Positions 1 through 5,645 of a stretch of 14,500 nucleotides of DNA are shown here, piece after piece (positions within the stretch are counted from its first letter, which is position 1; every line of letters begins with the position of its first letter). The stretch is from an uncultured Propionibacteriaceae bacterium. Lineage in GTDB: Bacteria > Actinomycetota > Actinomycetes > Propionibacteriales > Propionibacteriaceae. A program made the position numbers and the translations under genes. The notes under the pieces are model-generated. The model was not told the DNA's origin, made no database searches, and was given only the letters and a program-made list of their open reading frames with translations. Where the stretch lies: contig CAKZJI010000402.1 of NCBI GenBank assembly GCA_936941515.1, positions 1 through 14,500 on the forward strand, in the 5' to 3' direction.

Positions 1-261
1 CACCTTGTTCGGGAAGTAGTCATCCAGGGTGCGACCGTTGATGGTCCACTGGCCGGAGCCGGGGACGATGCGGACGCGGGCGACGGCCTCCTTGCGGCGG
101 CCGGTGGCCGCGCCCGGTGCGATCACGGCCGGGCGAGCGAACTCGCTGGCTGCCGCGGCCGGGTTGGAATCGGATCGGTAGGCGATCTCGCGGTCCTGCT
201 CGTCGACGAACGGGGTGATCTCGTCGGCGGTCTCCTCGACCGCGGTGGTGGTCTCAGTCAT
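1..261 (-). CDS. rpsI: 30S ribosomal protein S9, N-terminal part (cut by window edge)
   Basis: The first 87 codons are present and the reading frame runs off the start of the window. S9 is a component of the small ribosomal subunit head, whose C-terminal tail (not in the window) reaches the P-site tRNA. The visible protein has an acidic, low-complexity N-terminal extension ([15 protein letters not shown]...), as is common in actinobacterial S9, and then the conserved core start [17 protein letters not shown] and [13 protein letters not shown], which identify the family. The ATG at 259-261 has an AAGGA Shine-Dalgarno (complement of 270-274) 8 nt upstream. It lies 17 nt downstream of rplM on the same strand, the usual rplM-rpsI operon order, and probably shares the promoter at 816-845. 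Identification is secure; only the C-terminal part is missing. Confidence 0.96.
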   Translation of the reverse strand, partial: MTETTTAVEETADEITPFVDEQDREIAYRSDSNPAAAASEFARPAVIAPGAATGRRKEAVARVRIVPGSGQWTINGRTLDDYFPNKV

Positions 262-278
262 GTTCGAAGTCCTTGGGC

Positions 279-722
279 TCACTGGGCTTTCTGGGTGATC
301 TCGAAGGGCTGCGGCTTCTGCGCAGCATGCGGGTGCTCCGGGCCGGAGTACACCTTGAGCTTGCCAATGAGCTGGCGGCTCAGCTTGTTCTTGGGCAGCA
401 TGCCCCAGACGGCGCGCTCGACGGCCTTGCGGGGGTCCTTCTGCAGGAGCTCGCCGATGGAGATGGCCTTGAGGCCACCGGGACGGCCGGAGTGTGAGTA
501 GCGCATGTCATCGGTGCGCTTGTTGCCCGTGAGCGCGATCTTGGAGGCGTTGACGACGATCACGAAGTCACCGCCGTCGACATGTGGCGCGAAGGTCGGC
601 TTGTGCTTGCCACGCAGCAGCGTGGCGACCTGGGAGGCCAGACGGCCGAGGACAACGTCCTCAGCGTCAATCACATGCCAGTTCCGGGCGATCTCGCCAG
701 GCTTTGGGGTGTACGTGGACAC
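279..722 (-). CDS. rplM: 50S ribosomal protein L13
   Basis: L13 is an early-assembly protein of the large ribosomal subunit. The sequence is a full-length family member: [19 protein letters not shown] at the N-terminus, [20 protein letters not shown], then [27 protein letters not shown], and [20 protein letters not shown] with [13 protein letters not shown] near the end. The frame is open to an ATG at 732-734, but that codon has no Shine-Dalgarno. The GTG at 720-722 has GGAAG 5 nt upstream and gives 147 residues, matching the length and start of actinobacterial L13 proteins, so it is preferred here. It is followed by rpsI after 17 nt. A TTGACC/TAAGAT promoter sits at 816-845, leaving a leader of roughly 85 nt, long enough for leader-mediated control, though no recognisable r-protein leader fold was identified. 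Confidence 0.96.
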   Translation of the reverse strand: MSTYTPKPGEIARNWHVIDAEDVVLGRLASQVATLLRGKHKPTFAPHVDGGDFVIVVNASKIALTGNKRTDDMRYSHSGRPGGLKAISIGELLQKDPRKAVERAVWGMLPKNKLSRQLIGKLKVYSGPEHPHAAQKPQPFEITQKAQ

Positions 723-815
723 AGCAACTTCCATTCGTTATCAAACACTTGAGAGGTCGCACACGCGCAGCCGCTCGACCTGTTGGATCGACGGCACGGC
801 GCGCAACAGCTAGCT

Positions 816-845
816 ATCTTATGCGCGGCGAGCGGCCGCGGTCAA
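816..845 (-). promoter_or_regulatory. Sigma-70-type promoter of rplM-rpsI
   Basis: On the minus strand the -35 element TTGACC (complement of 840-845) and the -10 element TAAGAT (complement of 816-821) are separated by 18 bp. Both are close to consensus and face rplM. The predicted start lies near 808-810. This is the strongest housekeeping promoter visible in the window, as expected for ribosomal protein genes. The -10 and -35 overlap the end of the open frame described at 814-942. Confidence 0.75.
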
Positions 846-928
846 AAATCACCCAGGCTCCGCTGCTATGAAGCGGTTCCAGGACCTCGCCCACCTGCAT
901 GAATCCCCGGTCTGCTTGTCTGAGGCTC

Positions 929-1051
929 TCAACGGCCGGGCGCAAAGCTCTTCAGCTCGGTCACCTGGGACTGGGAAGGCGCGAAAGAACCGTCGTGAAC
1001 AACGTCTCTGCCGTCGATGGTCGTAACTCCAATGGCGTCGATGGTCGTCAT
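929..1051 (-). CDS. Unrecognised 40-residue small protein with internal repeats
   Basis: I do not recognise this protein. A 40-codon ORF starts at ATG 1049-1051 and ends at TGA 929-931. The start has a strong Shine-Dalgarno, AGAAGGA, 6 nt upstream, and a possible -10 (TAGAGT, complement of 1069-1074) just before that. It begins MTTIDAIGVTTIDGRD and ends ELKSFAPGR, with two repeated units: TTID(A/G) twice, 8 codons apart, encoded by an exact 13-bp direct repeat (1012-1024 and 1036-1048), and SFAP twice. There is no Cys, Trp or Tyr, no hydrophobic segment and no signal peptide, so it should be cytosolic and hydrophilic. It is divergent from the serine hydrolase gene and upstream of rplM. It could be a peptide precursor, a regulatory small protein, or the first half of a broken gene (see 814-942). 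No function is assigned. Confidence 0.45.
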   Translation of the reverse strand: MTTIDAIGVTTIDGRDVVHDGSFAPSQSQVTELKSFAPGR

Positions 1052-1068
1052 CCAAGTTCCTTCTCACG

Positions 1069-1074
1069 ACTCTA
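1069..1074 (-). promoter_or_regulatory. Possible -10 element for the small ORF
   Basis: TAGAGT on the minus strand fits the actinobacterial TANNNT pattern and sits 17 nt upstream of the ATG at 1051, leaving room for a short leader that holds the AGAAGGA Shine-Dalgarno. No convincing -35 is visible (TTCCGG lies 18 bp upstream). The call rests on the pattern alone. Confidence 0.3.
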
Positions 1075-1079
1075 GTGGC

Positions 1080-1096
1080 CCGGCAGGCCGTGCCGG
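1080..1096. repeat. Small inverted repeat next to the hydrolase ribosome-binding site
   Basis: CCGGCA-GGCCG-TGCCGG has perfect 6-bp arms and a 5-nt loop. Its right arm overlaps the first two bases of the GGAAGG Shine-Dalgarno (1095-1100) of the serine hydrolase gene. It could be an operator, or an mRNA hairpin that partly masks the ribosome-binding site. The role is not shown by the sequence. Confidence 0.3.
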
Positions 1097-1109
1097 AAGG
1101 CTGGAACAC

Positions 1110-3065
1110 ATGTCACAAACACTTCCACGACGCCTGATGGTAGCCATCTTCATCGCAGTACTGGCCCTGCTCAGCGCATGCAGCAGCCCGCCCGCGAGCC
1201 CACCACCAGTGACCCCACCAACCGAGGCGCATGAGCTCACCAAGACCGACCTCGATGCCTGGCTCGACGGGAAACTCACCGATGCCCTCAACAATGGCGA
1301 CTTCCCCGGTGCCATGGTTGTGGTGGTCAAGGACGGCGAGATCCTCACCAGCCGAGGCTATGGCCACGCCACCATCGGCACCGATGCCAGCACTCAGGTG
1401 CCGGTGGACCCTGAAACCACTGTGTTCCGCTGGGGATCGATCTCGAAGATCCCCACCTCCATCGCGGCTATGCAACTCGTCGAACAGGGCAAACTCGACC
1501 TCGACACCGACATCGCCACCTACACCGATGTCCCGGTCAAGAAACACCACAGTGAACCAATCACACTGCGCCACCTGCTCACCCACACCGCAGGTTTCGA
1601 GGGAAGTCTCAACACTGGCAGCCCTGATCTCAAGCACATGCCGCTGGCCGACTACGTCAGATACAACCCACCCGTCTCCGTGTACCGCCCAGGCACCACC
1701 CCCGGCTACTCCAACTACGGCATCGCCCTCGCTGGATATCTCGTCGAAAAGGCCAGTGGGCAACCCTTCCAGGACTACCTCCGCGAGCACGTCCTCGCCC
1801 CAGCCGGAATGACCACCGCAACCTTCGAACAGCCTCTACCCGACGGCATGACCAGCCAGTTGGCAGACGGCTACTCCCTCGACGGTGATCCTGTGCCCTT
1901 CGACGCCATGCCGGACAGCCCAGCGGGTGCGCTGAGCGGTTCCGGGGCCGATGCCGCCGCCTTCATGCTCGCCCAGCTGAACCGCTCACCCCACCTCCTC
2001 AGCGCTCAGGGCTGGGAACAGATGTGGACCCCCGCTCTGACCGAGGACACACTGGGCAACCTCGCCAACTCCCCCCGCACGGGGCTCGGCTACTTCACCG
2101 GCACTCGCAACGGCCACCGGTTCGTCGCGCACAGCGGGGACCTGAGTGGTTACCACTCCGAGTTCGAGATCTACCCCGACTCCCGGGTCGGCATCTTCCT
2201 CTCGGTCAACGGTGATGGCAACGCCTCAGCAGGCCTCGGCATCCAGTTGAGAGCCGAGCTCACTGAAGGCTTCGCCGACCGCTACTTCCCAACCGACAGA
2301 GTCGAGACCCCCCACCTGGAAGGCTCCGCCGAACGCGCCCGCCAGGTCGCAGGCGCCTACTTTTCAAGCCATTCGGTTCACACCACATGGTTCTCCGCCT
2401 GGAGCACTCTCACCTCCAGCCCCATCCAGGTGTTGGACAACGGCAACCTGCTCTACCGCAACAAAGGAGACAAGGAAGACAAGGAATACGTGGAGGTCGT
2501 GCCCTGGATCTGGAAGGATCCGAACACCGACGCCACCCTCACCGCCCAGGTCGTTGATGGCAAGGTCGAGGCCGTCGGCGTTGGACCAGGACCAGCCTCG
2601 TCTCTGCTCCCCGTCGCCCCCGCGCAACAGGCCCTCCTCCCGGTGTTCATCGCCAGCCTTGCAGCTCTTGCCTTGGTACTGGGGGCATGGCTCATAGGCG
2701 CCATCACGCGCTTTGTCCAGAATCGACGCGGCCAATTCGCCACAGGCCTACCCTGGCTGGCCCGGATCACCCGACTCGGCGCAGTGAGCGCCGCCACCGC
2801 CCTCACCGGATGGCTCAGCGTCTTCATGGCCGTGGTGGGTGGCAACTTCGACCTGCTCGACAACACACTCCTGCGCACCATCCAGGTGCTCCAATGGGCA
2901 GGAATCGTCGCCATCATCCCCGCAGCCCTCGACCTCATCACCACCATCAAGACCAGAGCTGGGTGGAAACGCACCACCATGGCAGCTCTCCTCCTGGCAG
3001 CGCTCCTGGCCACCTGCTGGTGGGCCATCACCGGCAACGCCATCAACCCCAACCTCGGATTGTGA
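1110..3065 (+). CDS. Beta-lactamase-family serine hydrolase, lipoprotein with C-terminal membrane domain
   Basis: This is a 651-residue extracytoplasmic serine hydrolase of the class C beta-lactamase/DD-peptidase fold (PF00144). The ATG at 1110 is chosen because GGAAGG lies 9 nt upstream and it gives a clean lipoprotein signal: hydrophobic residues 10-21, then LSAC with C24 as lipid-anchored cysteine. The catalytic motifs are intact: SISK (S110, K113), YSN (200-202) and HSG (341-343), plus the LLTHTAG segment (156-162). After an extracytoplasmic linker of about 400-500, four predicted membrane helices follow (about 508-532, 556-577, 591-612, 621-640). Such proteins act on D-amino-acid peptides, peptidoglycan stems or esters; the substrate cannot be read from the sequence. 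A two-component system follows 129 nt downstream on the same strand, suggesting envelope sensing or remodelling. A tandem 9-mer gives the charged stretch KGDKEDKEY (452-460). Confidence 0.85.
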   Translation: MSQTLPRRLMVAIFIAVLALLSACSSPPASPPPVTPPTEAHELTKTDLDAWLDGKLTDALNNGDFPGAMVVVVKDGEILTSRGYGHATIGTDASTQVPVDPETTVFRWGSISKIPTSIAAMQLVEQGKLDLDTDIATYTDVPVKKHHSEPITLRHLLTHTAGFEGSLNTGSPDLKHMPLADYVRYNPPVSVYRPGTTPGYSNYGIALAGYLVEKASGQPFQDYLREHVLAPAGMTTATFEQPLPDGMTSQLADGYSLDGDPVPFDAMPDSPAGALSGSGADAAAFMLAQLNRSPHLLSAQGWEQMWTPALTEDTLGNLANSPRTGLGYFTGTRNGHRFVAHSGDLSGYHSEFEIYPDSRVGIFLSVNGDGNASAGLGIQLRAELTEGFADRYFPTDRVETPHLEGSAERARQVAGAYFSSHSVHTTWFSAWSTLTSSPIQVLDNGNLLYRNKGDKEDKEYVEVVPWIWKDPNTDATLTAQVVDGKVEAVGVGPGPASSLLPVAPAQQALLPVFIASLAALALVLGAWLIGAITRFVQNRRGQFATGLPWLARITRLGAVSAATALTGWLSVFMAVVGGNFDLLDNTLLRTIQVLQWAGIVAIIPAALDLITTIKTRAGWKRTTMAALLLAALLATCWWAITGNAINPNLGL

Positions 3066-3194
3066 GCCGAGAGGATGCGCAGACAGATGGGGTCATCACG
3101 AGGATCGTCATGGTGCCGTCCTGGCAAGATGAACGACGAAGATCGCACTGGACCGTGCGCTCGAGGAGACCAACGCAGCCAGGAAGGCACCAGG

Positions 3195-4364
3195 ATGACC
3201 GCAGTAGATCTCACCTGTCTGCGCGCCATCCACGGCAGATTGTCCATCATGGTCCGACAAGGTGACGTGCTGTTGGCCCTGGGAATCGCTGCGTTATCGT
3301 TGCTCATCGGCCTCCTGACGGGTCCCCCCACGGCTCCCCTCGCTCCTGGAGTATGGGAGACCGCGGTGGTGCTCATGACCCTGGAGGGGCTGGCGCTGAT
3401 CTGGTGGCGCAAGTACCCCTTGCTGGTCCAAGGAATCATCTTCCTTCTTGCCATCCCCTTCGTGTGGCTTTTACCGGATGATCTGGCTGGCTCAGGCATC
3501 GCCCAACCGGTGATCTCGTTCTGTCTCGGACTCCGGCTGCCCCTGCCCCGGGCAACAGTTTTGCTGACCGGTCTGGCCTCAGTCATGGCGCTCATCACGA
3601 TTCTGGTGAAGCAGCCGGACTGGCCCACCGGCACCACAGTGGTGATTGTCTATTTCCTCAACTTCGTGGTGCCCATGCTCGGCGGAGCCATGCTGGCCAG
3701 CCGGACACGACACGAGCAGGCCGTCAGGCGACTGGAGAGTGAGGAAAACGAGAAGCGACTGGCGATGACCCTCTTTGAGGAGAGGCGACGTCTGGCAGGC
3801 GAACTTCACGACGTCGCAGCCCACCACCTGGCCGGTCTGGTGGTGCAGGCAGCCGCGCTCGAACAACTGATCGACCGGGACCCCGCCCAAGCCAGAGACA
3901 CGGCGAGACAACTGCGCGGCCTGGGGAAGGAGGCCCTGGCCGGGCTGCGTTCAGTAGTGAAACTGCTGCGCCACGACAACCCGCAACAAGGGTTGCGCGA
4001 CATCCCCGAACTCATCGATACCACACGCGCACTGGGAGTGCCCATCACCTTGCACCTAGCCGAGGCACCCACGCTGCCCCCACTGAGCGATACCGCCGCG
4101 TACCGGATCGTCCAGCAGGCCATCAGCAATGCCATCCAACACGCTCCCGGTGCCACGATCCACGTCGAGATCGATGCTGAGGGGCTCCGGGTTGGCAATG
4201 GGCCGGGACACGGTGAAATCGGCCTCGGCAGCGGCGGCGTCGGCCTGGAGGTGATGCGGGAACGTGCCGCCGCCATCGGAGCTGCATTCGATGCCGGGCC
4301 CACAAGTACTGGCGGATGGCTGGTGCGGCTGACCTGGCCACAAGTGAGCGAGGAGGAGACATGA
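3195..4364 (+). CDS. NarL-family sensor histidine kinase
   Basis: This 389-residue membrane histidine kinase should autophosphorylate and pass phosphate to the response regulator encoded immediately after it. The N-terminal half is hydrophobic, with about five to six membrane segments between residues 24 and 168 and no large extracytoplasmic domain. A coiled, charged linker (about 170-200) leads into a HisKA_3 domain with GELHDVAAHH, H205 being the probable phosphoacceptor. The ATPase domain has an N-box (AISNAIQHA, 309-317) and a glycine-rich VGLEVMRERAA segment (349-359); the G1 region (LRVGNGPGHG) lacks the usual Asp of DxGxG, a deviation also found in some family members. The ATG at 3195 is chosen because AGGAAGG lies 7 nt upstream; the frame is open further upstream but without a comparable site. 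The stop overlaps the regulator start by ATGA, so translation is probably coupled. The signal is unknown. Confidence 0.9.
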   Translation: MTAVDLTCLRAIHGRLSIMVRQGDVLLALGIAALSLLIGLLTGPPTAPLAPGVWETAVVLMTLEGLALIWWRKYPLLVQGIIFLLAIPFVWLLPDDLAGSGIAQPVISFCLGLRLPLPRATVLLTGLASVMALITILVKQPDWPTGTTVVIVYFLNFVVPMLGGAMLASRTRHEQAVRRLESEENEKRLAMTLFEERRRLAGELHDVAAHHLAGLVVQAAALEQLIDRDPAQARDTARQLRGLGKEALAGLRSVVKLLRHDNPQQGLRDIPELIDTTRALGVPITLHLAEAPTLPPLSDTAAYRIVQQAISNAIQHAPGATIHVEIDAEGLRVGNGPGHGEIGLGSGGVGLEVMRERAAAIGAAFDAGPTSTGGWLVRLTWPQVSEEET

Positions 4365-5008
4365 TCTCTGTGGTGCTGGTGGATGATCAGGCCGTGGTGC
4401 GCACCGGGTTCAAGATGCTGCTGGAGGCCGAGCCCGACATCCAGGTGGTCGGTGAGGCCTCCGACGGCCGTCAAGCCGTGCAGGTCGTGGCCAGAACAAA
4501 CCCGGATGTGGTGTGCATGGATCTGCGGATGCCCGCCGGGGACGGCCTGGAGGCCACGCACCGCATTGTTACCGAGCGGCAGAGGGAGACGCCTGCCGTG
4601 TTGGTGGTGACCACCTTCGACATGGACACCGACGTGTTCGGAGCCCTGGAGGCCGGAGCCGACGGATTCATCCTCAAGGACTGTGAGCCTGAGGAACTGG
4701 TGACTGCGGTACGGCGCCTGGCCGCAGGTTTCGGCTTGATGGATCAGGCAGTCACGAAACGGGTGATCGCCGAGTTTGCCCGCAGGCAGGCCACGATCCC
4801 CAGCACCGAGGCCACCCAGCTCCTCACCCCTCGTGAGCAGGAGATCATCACGCTGCTTGCCCGTGGCATGTCGAATGCGGAGATCGCGAGCGAGCTGATG
4901 GTGGAGGTCAGTACCGTGAAGTCCCATCTGACCAGGCTGCTGCCCAAGATCGGGGCCAGGGACCGGGTGCAGGCCGTCATCTGGGCCCATCGCCACGGTC
5001 TGACCTGA
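4361..5008 (+). CDS. NarL/LuxR-family response regulator
   Basis: This 215-residue cytosolic DNA-binding regulator is the partner of the preceding histidine kinase. The receiver domain (about 1-120) has the acidic pair D8-D9, phosphoacceptor D54 in CMDLRMP, T84 in VVTTFD and K106 in FILKD, so all canonical residues are present. A LuxR-type helix-turn-helix follows: LTPREQEIITLLARGMSNAE and STVKSHLTRLLPKIGARDR, at about 155-205. The ATG at 4361 overlaps the kinase stop (ATGA) and has AGGAGG 4 nt upstream. Kinase and regulator are clearly co-translated. Likely targets include the adjacent hydrolase gene, but no operator repeats were identified. The gene ends in a gap convergent with the repair operon. 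Confidence 0.93.
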   Translation: MISVVLVDDQAVVRTGFKMLLEAEPDIQVVGEASDGRQAVQVVARTNPDVVCMDLRMPAGDGLEATHRIVTERQRETPAVLVVTTFDMDTDVFGALEAGADGFILKDCEPEELVTAVRRLAAGFGLMDQAVTKRVIAEFARRQATIPSTEATQLLTPREQEIITLLARGMSNAEIASELMVEVSTVKSHLTRLLPKIGARDRVQAVIWAHRHGLT

Positions 5009-5042
5009 CACAGCGGCTACGAACTTGCAGGTTGCTCTCCGT

Positions 5043-5066
5043 CGGGCGCTGGGCATCCAGCGCCCG
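5043..5066. terminator. Perfect 10-bp hairpin in a convergent gap, possible terminator without U-tract
   Basis: CGGGCGCTGG-GCAT-CCAGCGCCCG forms a perfect 10-bp GC-rich stem with a 4-nt loop, 34 nt after the response regulator stop. No T-run follows on either strand, so it is not a canonical intrinsic terminator. GC-rich actinobacteria are often annotated with such I-shaped hairpins. Because the flanking genes converge, it could serve both directions. Confidence 0.5.
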
Positions 5067-5108
5067 GCAGCCGAGACGCCTGAAGGATTCGCTGCCAACC
5101 ATCGCCAA

Positions 5109-5157
5109 GGTCTCGACACTGTTCCTGCTCAAGCTCCGGAACCGGCTCGACCAACCG
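5109..5157. repeat. REP-like intergenic sequence (single copy here)
   Basis: The stretch starts GGTCTCGACACTG and ends GGCTCGACCAACCG, with GTTCC (5121-5125) and GGAAC (5138-5142) as inner arms around a loop containing GCTCAAGC. This resembles, from memory, the dispersed intergenic elements built on GGTTTCGACA...GCTCAACCACCG that are frequent in Propionibacteriaceae and other actinobacteria. It lies between convergent genes, a typical site for such elements. Only one copy is in the window, so repetitiveness cannot be shown. Confidence 0.35.
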
Positions 5158-5186
5158 AAGGCGGACACTTCGCTCCCTCGTCCCTT

Positions 5187-5645
5187 TCAGGCATGATGAC
5201 GCTCGAAATCCAGCAGGGCCTGCTTGACCGGCAATCCATATGCATAGCCGCCTAGGCTGCCATCGCTGCGAAGCACGCGATGGCAAGGCACGACGAGAGG
5301 AATCTGGTTGCGTGCGCAGGCGGCACCCACAGCCCGGACGGCCTTGGGACGCCCAGCCAGGGCCGCAAGCCCGGCATAGGAGAGGGTCGTCCCGCCAGGG
5401 ATCCTGCGCATCTCCTCCCAGACTCGCTGGAAGAACTCGCTGCCCGGCTGGCGCACGGCCAGCTCGTCCAATGCCGTCATATCGCCGGCCGCATAGGCAG
5501 CCAGCGCAGCTCGGACTGGGTGATCCTGTGGCGCTGGTGGCAGCTGCCCCAGCGCATCGCCCTGCCAGGCCTTCACCAGCACCTCGTCCTCCACGATGAA
5601 AGCCCACCGGCCACCCGGTAGCTCCATGGTCAGTTCTTGCTGCAT
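5187..5645 (-). CDS. ogt: Methylated-DNA--protein-cysteine methyltransferase
   Basis: This 152-residue suicide DNA-repair enzyme should transfer the alkyl group from O6-alkylguanine (and O4-alkylthymine) to its own cysteine. The active-site motif PCHRV is at residues 120-124 with C121 as acceptor. FFQRVWEEMRRIPGGTTLSY (71-90), the helix-turn-helix segment with GRPKAVRAVGAACARNQIPL (98-117) and GGYAYGLPVKQALL (132-145) are the standard family blocks. The ATG at 5643-5645 is chosen because GGAGG lies 10 nt upstream; a GTG at 5664-5666 is in frame but lacks a site. The start lies inside the end of the Ada/AlkA gene (16-nt overlap), so the two are translated from one message. The Ada/AlkA protein lacks its own C-terminal methyltransferase domain, and this gene supplies that activity separately. 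Confidence 0.94.
   Translation of the reverse strand: MQQELTMELPGGRWAFIVEDEVLVKAWQGDALGQLPPAPQDHPVRAALAAYAAGDMTALDELAVRQPGSEFFQRVWEEMRRIPGGTTLSYAGLAALAGRPKAVRAVGAACARNQIPLVVPCHRVLRSDGSLGGYAYGLPVKQALLDFERHHA

Noticed and set aside
868..1026. Plus-strand 52-codon open frame starting MKRFQDLAHL
   Set aside because: No Shine-Dalgarno and no promoter; it overlaps the better-supported minus-strand small ORF.
849..1109. 86-codon minus-strand open frame upstream of rplM
   Set aside because: Its start has no ribosome-binding site and the product is mostly Arg-rich. The 40-codon ORF in another frame (929-1051) has a strong ribosome-binding site and is the better candidate.
1017..1109. N-terminal extension of the serine hydrolase
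   Set aside because: The extra 31 residues would bury the lipoprotein signal peptide, which must be near the N-terminus; the ATG at 1110 has its own GGAAGG.
2453..3637. 394-codon minus-strand open frame
   Set aside because: It lies opposite the serine hydrolase and histidine kinase genes. Its translation is Arg/Ser/Pro-rich without domains, a typical shadow caused by strong GC bias at third positions.
3806..5119. 437-codon minus-strand open frame
   Set aside because: It lies opposite the histidine kinase and response regulator, whose motifs are intact on the plus strand; no recognisable domain in the shadow.
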